A stretch of DNA of 64,000 bases from Bacteriovoracaceae bacterium UBA4573. Its GTDB lineage: Bacteria; Bdellovibrionota; UBA1018; UBA923. Shown in pieces: positions 17,602-26,214 of the stretch; within the stretch, counting starts at the first letter, position 1, and the number at the start of each line of letters is the position of its first letter. The translations under genes and the position numbers were made by a program. The notes beneath the pieces are model-generated. The model saw only the letters and a list, made by a program, of their open reading frames with translations. It was not told the origin of the DNA and ran no database searches. The stretch lies in assembly GCA_002387735.1 (NCBI GenBank), contig DGKJ01000029.1, positions 1 to 64,000 of the forward strand. Direction: 5' to 3'.

Positions 17602-18069
17602 ATGCTCACCGCAACCAAAGAAAATCGCGATGGTAAACAATTTGTTTTGTTAGGTGGCACAATCGACGAGACCGACGATTTGGCAAAAGTGATTGGAATG
17701 CCGACCGGCCCCTTGATTGTTTCTTGCCGAGATTTAACGCGAATAAATTCAGTCGGCGTAAAAAATTGGATGAAGTACTTTTCACAACTCCAACAAAATA
17801 AATTGCAGTTTGAATTCGAAGAACTTTCGGTAGCGCTGGTCGAGCAAGTTAATATTGTCAAAAACTTCGCTTGCGGCGGCCCAGTGCTTTCGATCGCCAT
17901 GCCGTTTCGGTGTAATTCGTGTCAAACGGGATTAACCGGGGCCATCAAGACAGAAGTCGTACGATCGATGAATTTCAATATTGCACCGGTTCAGTGTCCA
18001 AAATGTGGCGGATCGGCGGAATTCGACGACGTGGCCGAAGAATATTTTTCGTTTCTCACGCGCAGCTAG
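17602..18069 (+). CDS. STAS-domain protein with C-terminal zinc ribbon (second paralogue)
   Basis: 155 residues, with the same design as the protein at 8540-9061. The STAS-like N-terminus has R-D-L-T-R-I-N-S-V-G (N49-S50-V51-G52) at the phosphorylation loop. Two CxxC pairs (C104/C107 and C132/C135) follow, and then the shared ending A-E-E-Y-F-S-F-L. It starts after AGAGGAA and lies 11 bases before the GHKL ATPase gene, so antagonist and kinase-like protein are encoded together as in rsbV-rsbW operons. The ribbon's ligand or partner is unknown. Confidence 0.7.
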   Translation: MLTATKENRDGKQFVLLGGTIDETDDLAKVIGMPTGPLIVSCRDLTRINSVGVKNWMKYFSQLQQNKLQFEFEELSVALVEQVNIVKNFACGGPVLSIAMPFRCNSCQTGLTGAIKTEVVRSMNFNIAPVQCPKCGGSAEFDDVAEEYFSFLTRS

Positions 18070-18080
18070 AGGGTCGCACC

Positions 18081-19061
18081 ATGAGCGTCAATAAGCTAGT
18101 ACTGGTGTCTTCGGGCCCTGAGGATCTCGACTTCGCACTAAAAGTTTGTCAGCGTTTTCGAATTCAGTTGGCCGTGCCTAAATCCTGGCATGAACTACTA
18201 GAGACTTTGAGTGAATCCTACTCCACCTATATTTTCTGGGCCCTCGGTGATTTGGAACTTCACGACGCCTCTCACCCGTTTTTCATCGGAGCCATTGAAG
18301 AGGCACTCACCGGCCAAGTCGACCCTTCTCGAGTTTTCGCTCTTACGACTAAACCCATACACCACTACCAAGATATGTTTGAAAAGTTCCCCACGATCAA
18401 GGGCCGCTTTCAGCACAATTTGATCCGCAATTATCCGCCGGGCTGTGAAATTCTTTACGCTAGGCTACTTGAATACTGTTCTGCTCCCGAGCCATCAGGG
18501 CTTCAAAAGCTTTTTGATCCTACGACTAAGATTCAACGACTCGCGCTCAAGAATTCTTCCCAAAAAAACTCCGCGGTTTCCGCCCTCGAAAAAACTCTGC
18601 TTAAAACCGGATTCGATGAACGAATTGCGTCCCGCATTGCGCAGGCGACTGACGAACTACTGATGAACGCAATATTCGACGCATCACGCGACTCCTCAGG
18701 GGTGGCCAACCGTCAAATGCTCGATCGCCGAGTGCATTTCGCCTTTGGCCCTCAAGAACCGGTGGAAATGGAGTTCGGCCTCAATCAAGAATATTTTGCG
18801 ATCTGCGTCACAGACCATTTCGGCTCCTTAAAAAAGGAAACTCTATTTAAATTTCTTCATCAAAATTACCAAGATAAGGACTACCAGCTCCGTAAATACG
18901 GTCCTGGAGCCGGTCTCGGGCTCTACGGCATTGTGGCGGGAGGTCTCAGCCTGCTCATATCCTGCAAACCCGGTAAAAGAACCGATGTAGCGGTGTTTTT
19001 CCCACGGGTGAAGAGCTATCGGGAGTTTCGAAAGAGTTTTCAGTTTACAGCTTTTTTTTAA
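18081..19061 (+). CDS. GHKL ATPase (anti-sigma/serine-kinase type) with receiver-like N-terminus
   Basis: 326 residues from the ATG at 18081. Residues 1-130 resemble a response-regulator receiver fold without clear phospho-acceptor acidic residues. The C-terminal half is a HATPase: N-box A-T-D-E-L-L-M-N-A at 189-197, D-H-F-G at 245-248, and G-P-G-A-G-L-G-L-Y-G at 274-283. There is no histidine phosphorylation domain, so a serine-kinase/anti-sigma role as in RsbW is more likely than a two-component kinase. It directly follows a STAS-zinc-ribbon gene, its likely antagonist. No sigma factor gene is seen in the window. Confidence 0.72.
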   Translation: MSVNKLVLVSSGPEDLDFALKVCQRFRIQLAVPKSWHELLETLSESYSTYIFWALGDLELHDASHPFFIGAIEEALTGQVDPSRVFALTTKPIHHYQDMFEKFPTIKGRFQHNLIRNYPPGCEILYARLLEYCSAPEPSGLQKLFDPTTKIQRLALKNSSQKNSAVSALEKTLLKTGFDERIASRIAQATDELLMNAIFDASRDSSGVANRQMLDRRVHFAFGPQEPVEMEFGLNQEYFAICVTDHFGSLKKETLFKFLHQNYQDKDYQLRKYGPGAGLGLYGIVAGGLSLLISCKPGKRTDVAVFFPRVKSYREFRKSFQFTAFF

Positions 19062-19079
19062 AGGCACACAATATAAGCT

Positions 19080-19793
19080 GTGACAGGACGTCGCGTTTGG
19101 GCCCTTGGGCTCGCACTATCGGTTGCTCTCCTTGGTATTTTCTTCTTCGAATCAGAGTCTTCGTCCCCCCCTGCAACCGCGGAGGTGGCGTTTTCTACTC
19201 ACAACGCGCAACGAGCGCCGGCGGCCGAAACTCTTGCGCCGACTGAGGCCACGCAATTTGAAACCAGTGGTTGGGCTCCAGTGGTTGTTCCCGCGCCCGA
19301 CAACGCCCGTCTGCTTGCCGAGCCTAACGCTTCTAGTGATTCCCAAGTCGCGGCTCTTCACACCTTACTACAGAGTGCGATTTTCGAGTCTGCCGATCTG
19401 GAAACACTTGCCCACATTGCCCGCACTACGAGTCAGAATAAAACTCGGTACCTGGCGATAGAAGCCATTGCTCGCGCCGCAGATGCTCGCGCAGAAGCAA
19501 TACTAATTGGCCTTTTCGAAGACCTCGACGACCCAACTTACTCTCAGGAAACGCGCTCTCAAATACTAAGCAGCATTGAGCCAAGCGATGCTAGTTCCAG
19601 CGGAAGTCGTTTTTTACTTACTCTTTTTTTCCGGGCCGACTTACCAGATTCACTCAAGGAACAAGCCCTTCAGGCACTCGTCGCAGTTTCAATTTCTGAC
19701 GAATCCGCGATCGAAGTCTTGGTCCAGCAACTTCCCCAGACTTGGGCCGAACGCTTTATTCTGGCGACTCGGGCGATTCGAGGACAATCATGA
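19080..19793 (+). CDS. Membrane-anchored or exported protein with HEAT-like helices
   Basis: 237 residues from a GTG start. An N-terminal hydrophobic segment after G-R-R is followed by an Ala/Pro-rich linker (about 30-80). The remainder is helical repeats of HEAT character (T-R-Y-L-A-I-E-A-I-A-R-A-A and L-K-E-Q-A-L-Q-A-L-V-A-V). I do not recognise the family. The stop overlaps the start of the metalloprotease gene (ATGA), so the two are coupled and may act together outside the cytoplasm. Confidence 0.55.
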   Translation: MTGRRVWALGLALSVALLGIFFFESESSSPPATAEVAFSTHNAQRAPAAETLAPTEATQFETSGWAPVVVPAPDNARLLAEPNASSDSQVAALHTLLQSAIFESADLETLAHIARTTSQNKTRYLAIEAIARAADARAEAILIGLFEDLDDPTYSQETRSQILSSIEPSDASSSGSRFLLTLFFRADLPDSLKEQALQALVAVSISDESAIEVLVQQLPQTWAERFILATRAIRGQS

Positions 19794-21406
19794 CAACTAT
19801 CAAACGTTATTTGCGCGCCGCTACGGGCCTTTGTTTCGGTGTATTTTCGATTTTTATGACCGTTCCGGCAAAGGCTGAACACTCGGTGGTTGATTACGGT
19901 GAAGCCGTGTACTGCATTCGAGGCGATGGCGCTCAGTGTACTCCTCAAATGATCGCCAGTCCGGCGCATCGTAAAACTCTGTTACTTCCGACGGGCTATA
20001 CCGCAAGCGAACGTGAGGTTTTTCGCCAAGATTTTTACCGGCTTGTTAGCAACCTTGCCCTTGCCGGCACTTCGATCTACGCGGGCGACTATGCCGATCG
20101 CATGGTATATGTGGGTTTTTGGATTGCAAGCCCTCCACTGGAAAGTGGCCAAGCTACTTTTTCAGCTCGCATTGTTCCCCACCCGATTCGAAGCAGCGCC
20201 TTAACAATGGACCAAAGCAAGGTCCACAAGTTAATCGAAAGTCTCAGAAAACTGGAACCGCAGTTATTCACTCCTTGGGCCGCAATCGTCATTTACAACA
20301 CCGATCGAACGGACGTGACGGCCAACGCCTCTCCGCCCTCTTTTATCCAAAAACCCTACGGCCTCGCACGCGTCACACGGGGAGACATTTTAGAGAGTCC
20401 CTATATACCGGTTCACGAGCTCGCACATGCCGCTCTGAATTTTGTGGACGAGTACACCGAACCTGGACTTGAGAACATGTCGATTCGCTCGATTGACCGT
20501 TTAACTCCGCTCGCCGTGTTATCGGGCGGCTGGTCGGGCTGGGTACGAGCTGTGCGAAATCTCTTTGGGGTGTACTCCTACCGAATTTCAGAGGTACTCG
20601 CGGCCAACGGCAACGACAATGTCGACGTCACCAAACACCCCACTCGGGTCGCGACCCCGGGGTTTCGCGCCGAAACCTATGAGTACGAAGGCGGAATGTT
20701 TTTTGGCCGCGGCACTTACCACGACGCGGGTCAAAATTTAATGAACGACGACCGAGCAAACCAAGGAGCCGACGACGGATTCGCCTACGCTCATTCGCCA
20801 GCTCAGCAACGGGTTATTCGTACGGCCTTTCGATTTCCTTACCGGGCCGGGCGCCCCAATGATCGCATTCGAGCTGCCGGACCTCGCGGTAGTTGGAGAG
20901 CGGAATGGGGCAATACGACACAACTCATGTTGTTCGACGCTGATAAACACCACCGTTTTCAACCTACCGTTCGTTACGACGTACAAATCGGTTGGTACGA
21001 CCGCGACTGGAAAACTTGTTGGGGCGGCGGCGTAGTGCCCTACCCGTGTTACGAAAATAAATGGGTCACTTTTCAGAAAAGCCAATATCCTTCGGCTCGC
21101 AATATAGATTTAAATCACACTGCACTTTTCAAGGTTGCAAAGCTATTTCAAAAACTGGCCTGCCACCTTGGAATCGACTCCATCAAACCCAACTCTGCGA
21201 GCCAGGGGAAATACGATCTCTGTTCACAAGATCTCGACTCGGTCACTGCCAGTTTTCTGCCCACCATGGTGTTTCCGATGCCTTACCAGGACGTATCCAT
21301 TCCAGCCAAACAGTGGCTCACCAAATACCACTGGAGGTTTCGCACCTACAACGGCTCATACCATTCCGGCTGGACTGGTTGGAGCTCCTTCACGAGAGCA
21401 TTATAA
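19790..21406 (+). CDS. Secreted M64-like zinc metalloprotease
   Basis: 538 residues from the ATG at 19790 that overlaps the previous stop. A signal peptide ends near V-P-A-K-A (about residue 29). The active site reads V-H-E-L-A-H-A-A-L-N-F-V-D-E-Y (His 209, Glu 210, His 213, D-E-Y at 220-222). H-E-x-x-H with a downstream D-E-Y is the arrangement of peptidase family M64 (IgA-peptidase-like). The C-terminal 150 residues contain several Trp/Cys and may be a binding domain. The target is unknown. In a predator it could act on prey envelope, but that is speculation. Confidence 0.68.
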   Translation: MTTIKRYLRAATGLCFGVFSIFMTVPAKAEHSVVDYGEAVYCIRGDGAQCTPQMIASPAHRKTLLLPTGYTASEREVFRQDFYRLVSNLALAGTSIYAGDYADRMVYVGFWIASPPLESGQATFSARIVPHPIRSSALTMDQSKVHKLIESLRKLEPQLFTPWAAIVIYNTDRTDVTANASPPSFIQKPYGLARVTRGDILESPYIPVHELAHAALNFVDEYTEPGLENMSIRSIDRLTPLAVLSGGWSGWVRAVRNLFGVYSYRISEVLAANGNDNVDVTKHPTRVATPGFRAETYEYEGGMFFGRGTYHDAGQNLMNDDRANQGADDGFAYAHSPAQQRVIRTAFRFPYRAGRPNDRIRAAGPRGSWRAEWGNTTQLMLFDADKHHRFQPTVRYDVQIGWYDRDWKTCWGGGVVPYPCYENKWVTFQKSQYPSARNIDLNHTALFKVAKLFQKLACHLGIDSIKPNSASQGKYDLCSQDLDSVTASFLPTMVFPMPYQDVSIPAKQWLTKYHWRFRTYNGSYHSGWTGWSSFTRAL

Positions 21407-21429
21407 TAGTGTAAGGTTCGTCCCACACC

Positions 21430-22779
21430 ATGTTCAGTCGTAGATTTTTCCTTGAAACACTTCGTACTCTGCGTCTCGCTGCGCCGATTTCCGGCATGTT
21501 CCTGGCCACCATGCTCATGCAAATAGTTGATACCTTTTTCGTTGGTAAATTAGGGGCCGATGCGTTGGGGGGACTATCGATAGGGGTGGCTGTTTTTTCT
21601 TTTTTCATGGTTACCGCCATGGGTTTATTGTTGGGGCTAGATTATTTAGTGTCGAAGGCCTACGGCGAGCGTGATCTAAAGGAATGCCGCAATCTTCTGG
21701 TGCAAGGGCTTATTCTTGCGACGACTGTTTCGCTGCCCTTGATCGGGCTTATGCATTTGGCGCCACTGTTTTTTCGCCCCTTCGGACTATCGGATGTCAT
21801 TAGCGCAAATGCCACCGCGTTTTTAATTCCACTTTCTTGGAGCCTGCTTCCCTTTCTACTCACCAATGCTTTTCGAATGTATTTGCAGGGCCAGGGCAAC
21901 GCGGCGGCGGCTTTCTACGTAGTAGTGTTGGCGAATGTTCTAAACTTTATACTAAATCCGGTACTCATCTTCGGGGCCTTTGGGTGGGCTGGCATGGGTA
22001 TAGCCGGTTCTGGTGTTGCCACATTTATTGGTCGTTGGTTTTCGCTTTTTTTAATCGTGGGTCTTACTTACTTTCACACTCGCTTGCCGCTCTCTGCTTT
22101 TGCCGTTACCAGAGCCCAGACCATTGCCACTCAGAAAAAATTACTGAAGTTGGGGCTACCCGCGGCGGGGCAGCTTTTGTTGGAAGTTGGTGTGTTCGTG
22201 GCTACGACCTTTTCGATTGGTCTCATTAATGCTCAACACCTCGCGGCCCACCAAATAGTTCTTCACATCGCGAGTTTTACGTTCATGATCCCGCTCGGCA
22301 TTTCGGCCGCAGGGGCCGTGCGCGTCGGGCAGGCCGTTGGACGTCGCCACTTTTACCGAGTTGCGACCGTGGGCAATGGAGCGCTGTTTTTAAGTTTTAT
22401 GATCATGGCCAGCTTTGGCTTAGCCCTCAGTCTCTTCGGCGATTCGGTATTACGGATATTTTCCCACGAGGAACCAGTGATTGCGATTGGGAAAAAACTA
22501 TTGATAGTCGCTGCTCTTTTTCAGATCTCCGACGGATTTCAGGTCACCGCTGCGGGCGTATTGCGTGGCATTGGCAATACCAAGGCGTCCCTTTGGGCTA
22601 ACTTCGTAGGGCACTGGTGGTTCGGTTTCCCTCTTGGACTTTACCTGTGTTTTGGCAGTGCAAAGCTCGAATCGTTTGGCGCCTGGATTGGGCTATCAGT
22701 TGGGCTAACCGCAGTGGCTGCGGCCCTCATGGGGGTTTGGTTGGCCAAATCGAACGGTCGCGTACTCAAAGGAAAATAA
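21430..22779 (+). CDS. MATE family efflux protein
   Basis: 449 residues with about 12 hydrophobic segments and two-fold MatE repeats. Typical pieces are A-A-P-I-S-G-M-F near the N-terminus, D-T-F-F-V-G-K-L-G, Y-L-Q-G-Q-G-N, and R-G-I-G-N-T-K-A in the second half. Members export drugs or metabolites using Na+ or H+ gradients. The substrate cannot be told from sequence. The last 139 bases overlap, antisense, the end of the DUF455 gene. Confidence 0.9.
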   Translation: MFSRRFFLETLRTLRLAAPISGMFLATMLMQIVDTFFVGKLGADALGGLSIGVAVFSFFMVTAMGLLLGLDYLVSKAYGERDLKECRNLLVQGLILATTVSLPLIGLMHLAPLFFRPFGLSDVISANATAFLIPLSWSLLPFLLTNAFRMYLQGQGNAAAAFYVVVLANVLNFILNPVLIFGAFGWAGMGIAGSGVATFIGRWFSLFLIVGLTYFHTRLPLSAFAVTRAQTIATQKKLLKLGLPAAGQLLLEVGVFVATTFSIGLINAQHLAAHQIVLHIASFTFMIPLGISAAGAVRVGQAVGRRHFYRVATVGNGALFLSFMIMASFGLALSLFGDSVLRIFSHEEPVIAIGKKLLIVAALFQISDGFQVTAAGVLRGIGNTKASLWANFVGHWWFGFPLGLYLCFGSAKLESFGAWIGLSVGLTAVAAALMGVWLAKSNGRVLKGK

Positions 22780-23288
22780 CGGTAGGCCAACTCAATGTGC
22801 GATTTTTCTTCTTCAGCAATCTGCCCGAAGATTTCAGCACTTATTGGATCAAATTGTTGCATGCGTTTAGCAAATCGTAACCCCGCGTCTCGCCCCCGTT
22901 CTTCGGCTCCCGCAATGTAGTGGCAAAATGCGCGAGCGCTGGTGCAAGTAAGAAAGCTTCGCCACAGAAAATCACTCACCGGTCGTTCGCGCAGTGGAAT
23001 GCCGAGCCCTTCGAGCCGAGCCAGCAACCAATTCATGTGTTTTTCTTCTTCTTGCGCCAAACGTAGCCAATCCAAGCGTAGTTCCGCGCTGACTTCCTGG
23101 GTAAATCGATCGGCCGCCCATCGAAACCCGTGAATGGCCTGCAGTTCCGCGAACGCTGCGGCACGCAACCGATCGCCTATACCCTCGCGCGTTCCCATGG
23201 GGCGCGGAGGATTTACGATGCTTGAATCGACCCAAAATGGGTCCCAATTTGGTGTCATGCGGAGAGGGGTATCATATGGCGTACGCAA
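22641..23288 (-). CDS. DUF455 family ferritin-like protein
   Basis: 215 residues. The core is a four-helix ferritin-like fold with di-iron-type residues: Glu 48 with His 53, E81-x-x-H84 in E-E-E-K-H, Glu 129/130 in G-A-E-E-R-G-R-D, and E161-x-x-H164 in E-E-E-K-S-H. DUF455 proteins are related to MiaE-like tRNA hydroxylases, but no activity is established for them. The last 40 residues, which overlap the MATE gene, are low in conservation features and may be a drifted tail. ATG at 23258 is an alternative start. Confidence 0.75.
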   Translation of the reverse strand: MRTPYDTPLRMTPNWDPFWVDSSIVNPPRPMGTREGIGDRLRAAAFAELQAIHGFRWAADRFTQEVSAELRLDWLRLAQEEEKHMNWLLARLEGLGIPLRERPVSDFLWRSFLTCTSARAFCHYIAGAEERGRDAGLRFAKRMQQFDPISAEIFGQIAEEEKSHIELAYRYFPLSTRPFDLANQTPMRAAATAVSPTDSPIQAPNDSSFALPKHR

Positions 23289-23395
23289 AATGTTAGGCAG
23301 TTTTTTCCTACTCTTTTGGTTTTTGAAGCGACTCCGACCCCTTACCCCTTTCGTAGCGAGCTCTAGCGACCGATAAAATCACTGGAGGCTCGCTT

Positions 23396-23893
23396 ATGTT
23401 CGACTCAATTCGCCTAAAAAGTTTTTTAGTGTTTGCTCTGGTCCACGCAGGATTCATTACCCTAGGGGTTTCGCTACATAAACTCTCTGGAACCACTCCC
23501 GCGAACCCAGCCATGACATGGGCGATTATCGGACTGGCGGTCGCGTACTTTGGCTTTGTTCTGGGCTCGGCGTTCTTATACTTACCGTTCGTCCCTTGGA
23601 TCAAACGGTACCACTTTCTTGCGAATTGGCGTGAATGGATTTGGGCCGAGCTCCCAACTCTTCTGGCCTTGATCCCACTAATTCTTGCGCTCGGTAAAGT
23701 GGCGCAAAACGCATGGGCCGAACTAAAACGCCACCATCGGCGCGACGAACTAGACCTACAAAAATTTGCAAAAATCGTGTCCCATTTCGCGGACCAAGCA
23801 AACGGAGTGTTACAAGAAGAAGAACCTTCTGCTTCGCGAGCCAATAAACCTCGCAAACCAAAATCGACCGTCCGACACCGCAAGGCGGCCTAA
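23396..23893 (+). CDS. Small membrane protein of unknown function
   Basis: 165 residues with three hydrophobic segments (about 9-28, 38-65 and 83-100) and a basic C-terminal tail rich in Arg, Lys and Ser. The start follows GGAGG at ideal spacing. No recognised domain. It is divergent from the DUF455 gene, and the 107-base gap probably holds both promoters. Confidence 0.6.
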   Translation: MFDSIRLKSFLVFALVHAGFITLGVSLHKLSGTTPANPAMTWAIIGLAVAYFGFVLGSAFLYLPFVPWIKRYHFLANWREWIWAELPTLLALIPLILALGKVAQNAWAELKRHHRRDELDLQKFAKIVSHFADQANGVLQEEEPSASRANKPRKPKSTVRHRKAA

Positions 23894-23963
23894 CCGGCTT
23901 TCTCTGCGCGGCTCGCTCCCCGGTGCCTTGACAGTTCTTTTCGACTCTCCTACCCCTAAATGA

Positions 23964-24773
23964 ATGCACGTTCTGCGAATCTTTTTGGTTCTCATATTGG
24001 GTATCGCATTCGTTTCCCCCGATTTGCTAAACGCTGGTGATTGCCACGACACTGCTGAACCCACGGTTGTGCTCTGCAAATTGACCGTACCCAGTCACGC
24101 GCAGCCCACCTGGATTTACTTGCGCAACGACGCCCTTGTTGAAAACAACTCCCGCGAATTGGCTCCGATACTACACTTTCACGGAATTCACACCAGTGAG
24201 CAGAGTCTTGCAGGATTTGAATTTGAGCGGCACCTAGCGGCGCTTTCTGTTGACACTGTACTACTGGTACCCCGAAGCCGAGGGGCTAATAAAGATTTTC
24301 GAAAACTTGTGTCCACAAAGAGCCGGTTCAATCGCTATTTTAAGCAAATCGAAAAAGCCCTTGCTGCACGGTTTGGATCTTCAATCTCTTTAAAAAGAAC
24401 GTTCAAGCTCACTGCACACAGCGGGGGGTACATTCCAGCGGCTACGGTCTTGACCCACTCTTTTTCTCGTGTCGAGAGCGCCGCACTTTTTGACGCTCTT
24501 TACCGAAATAAGGAGTCTTTAGTTTTCGCGCGGTTCGCTAGAGCGAAACCTTTTTTTTCGATTTACCGAAAAAACACGCGAACGGAACGCTACAATCTTG
24601 GGTTACTTAAGCGCCTTCAGAAAAATAGACATCCGTCGCTTCTTCAAGCAGAGCTAACCCATGTTTTTTCGGGGTGTAGCGCAAGCGCCGTGATCGCTTG
24701 GACCGATGACGACCACTACGATCTCGTTCGACTCTGGTACAGTTCTGTGTTGGAATGGTTCACAACGCTATGA
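23964..24773 (+). CDS. Exported serine-hydrolase-like protein
   Basis: 269 residues. A signal peptide ends at about L-L-N-A-G (residue 24). An alpha/beta-hydrolase pattern is visible: oxyanion-type H-F-H-G (71-74), nucleophile elbow A-H-S-G-G (Ser 153), and a candidate histidine in D-D-D-H-Y near the end. I cannot name a family or substrate. The stop overlaps the next start (ATGA), so it is translated together with the amidohydrolase. Confidence 0.6.
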   Translation: MHVLRIFLVLILGIAFVSPDLLNAGDCHDTAEPTVVLCKLTVPSHAQPTWIYLRNDALVENNSRELAPILHFHGIHTSEQSLAGFEFERHLAALSVDTVLLVPRSRGANKDFRKLVSTKSRFNRYFKQIEKALAARFGSSISLKRTFKLTAHSGGYIPAATVLTHSFSRVESAALFDALYRNKESLVFARFARAKPFFSIYRKNTRTERYNLGLLKRLQKNRHPSLLQAELTHVFSGCSASAVIAWTDDDHYDLVRLWYSSVLEWFTTL

Positions 24774-26155
24774 TCAGAAAAACGAAAGCCAGCTCTCATC
24801 GAAATAAATTTTGGATCACCGGTGCGGTGTTAGTGACTCAGAACAGCCAACGCGATGTTCTGCTCGCAGATATCGTAGTAGACGAACACGGTGTGATCAT
24901 CGACCTTCCAAAACCCCGCAAAAGTTCGCCACCTCGTGGTTTCAAAAAAATTTCAGCTAAAGGGCTCCACGTGCTTCCGGGCTTTGTGCAGACCCACGTG
25001 CATCTTTGCCAAACGCTTTTTCGTAACACTGCAGATGATCTCGAACTTCTCGATTGGTTGCGAAAAAAGATTTGGGTCTACGAGGCTCGCCACAATAAGT
25101 TCACGCTACGCACCAGTGCACTTCTTGGAATTCAGGAACTTTTGCGGTCCGGTACAACTTGTATTTTAGATATGGGCACGGTCCGCTATACGGAAGAAAT
25201 TTTTAAGGCCGCAGTAGAAACTGGAATTCGCGCCAATATCGGCAAATGTTTAATGGATCATCCACAAAATAATCCTCCTGAGCTATGCGAATCGACCGAA
25301 GCCGCATTGAAAGAAGCCCACGCGCTCTTTACCAAGTGGAACGGGACTCACGGCGATCGCATTCGCGCGAGTTATGCCCCAAGATTTGCCATTTCCTGCA
25401 CCGAAACACTTTTACAAAGCGTGGCGAAGTCTGCACGCGAGCGTGGAGCGATTATTCATACCCACGCATCTGAAAACCGAACTGAATGCGATCTAGTAAT
25501 GCGAATGTCGGGAGGGCGTTCTAACATTGAATATTTAAGTGCAACTGGGATTTGTTGTGAACGCGCTGTTATTGCCCACGGTGTGTGGCTTAGCCCTGAG
25601 GAAATGCGAATCTTGAGTGAAAAGAAAGCGTCAATCACCCACTGTCCTAGTTCTAATCTTAAACTGGCAAGCGGTGTCGCGCCCGTGCCCGAACTGCTAG
25701 AGGGCGGCGTGAACGTAGCGCTCGGCGCTGACGGGGCACCGTGTAACAACACCCTCGACATGTTTCACGAAATGCGGCTTGCTGCTACGTTACACAAGCC
25801 ACGGCGTGGCCCCACAACGTTGCCGGCGCCTGAAATTCTAGATCTCGCAACTCGCAACGGTGCCAAGGCGCTTCACTGGTTTGATCAGATTGGGTCTATA
25901 GAAATCGGAAAAAAGGCCGACTTCGTGGCTTTAGATTTAAACGACATCGCCACTTTGCCGACGCATCCGACTTCATTAAAGGCCGTGGCGTCAGCCATCG
26001 TCTATGCTGGGACGGCTAGCAACGTTGCTTGGACTATGGTCGACGGGCAAATGTGTTATCGGCGGTCGCTAAGCGACCAGAGCACATCGGCGCGTTTATT
26101 AAAGGACCTTCAAAAAGCTCGAAACGCGATTCTGCGCCCTGTATCCCCGTTATAA
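24770..26155 (+). CDS. Amidohydrolase, deaminase type (MtaD/guanine deaminase-like)
   Basis: 461 residues from the ATG at 24770, which overlaps the previous stop. An ATG five codons earlier is possible. The metal site is complete: T-H-V-H in the first strand, H-T-H-A-S-E-N, I-A-H-G-V-W-L, and L-G-A-D-G-A-P-C-N-N with the catalytic Asp. The C-terminal G-S-I-E-I-G-K-K-A-D-F-V-A-L-D-L is typical of the ATZ/TRZ group. Family members deaminate S-adenosylhomocysteine, methylthioadenosine, guanine or related purines. Which one applies here is not determined. Confidence 0.8.
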   Translation: MIRKTKASSHRNKFWITGAVLVTQNSQRDVLLADIVVDEHGVIIDLPKPRKSSPPRGFKKISAKGLHVLPGFVQTHVHLCQTLFRNTADDLELLDWLRKKIWVYEARHNKFTLRTSALLGIQELLRSGTTCILDMGTVRYTEEIFKAAVETGIRANIGKCLMDHPQNNPPELCESTEAALKEAHALFTKWNGTHGDRIRASYAPRFAISCTETLLQSVAKSARERGAIIHTHASENRTECDLVMRMSGGRSNIEYLSATGICCERAVIAHGVWLSPEEMRILSEKKASITHCPSSNLKLASGVAPVPELLEGGVNVALGADGAPCNNTLDMFHEMRLAATLHKPRRGPTTLPAPEILDLATRNGAKALHWFDQIGSIEIGKKADFVALDLNDIATLPTHPTSLKAVASAIVYAGTASNVAWTMVDGQMCYRRSLSDQSTSARLLKDLQKARNAILRPVSPL

Positions 26156-26214
26156 ATAGAATCTTTTCTTTTAGGGAGCTGTTCCGCATGTTCACACTCA
26201 CGGTGGTAGCCGTT

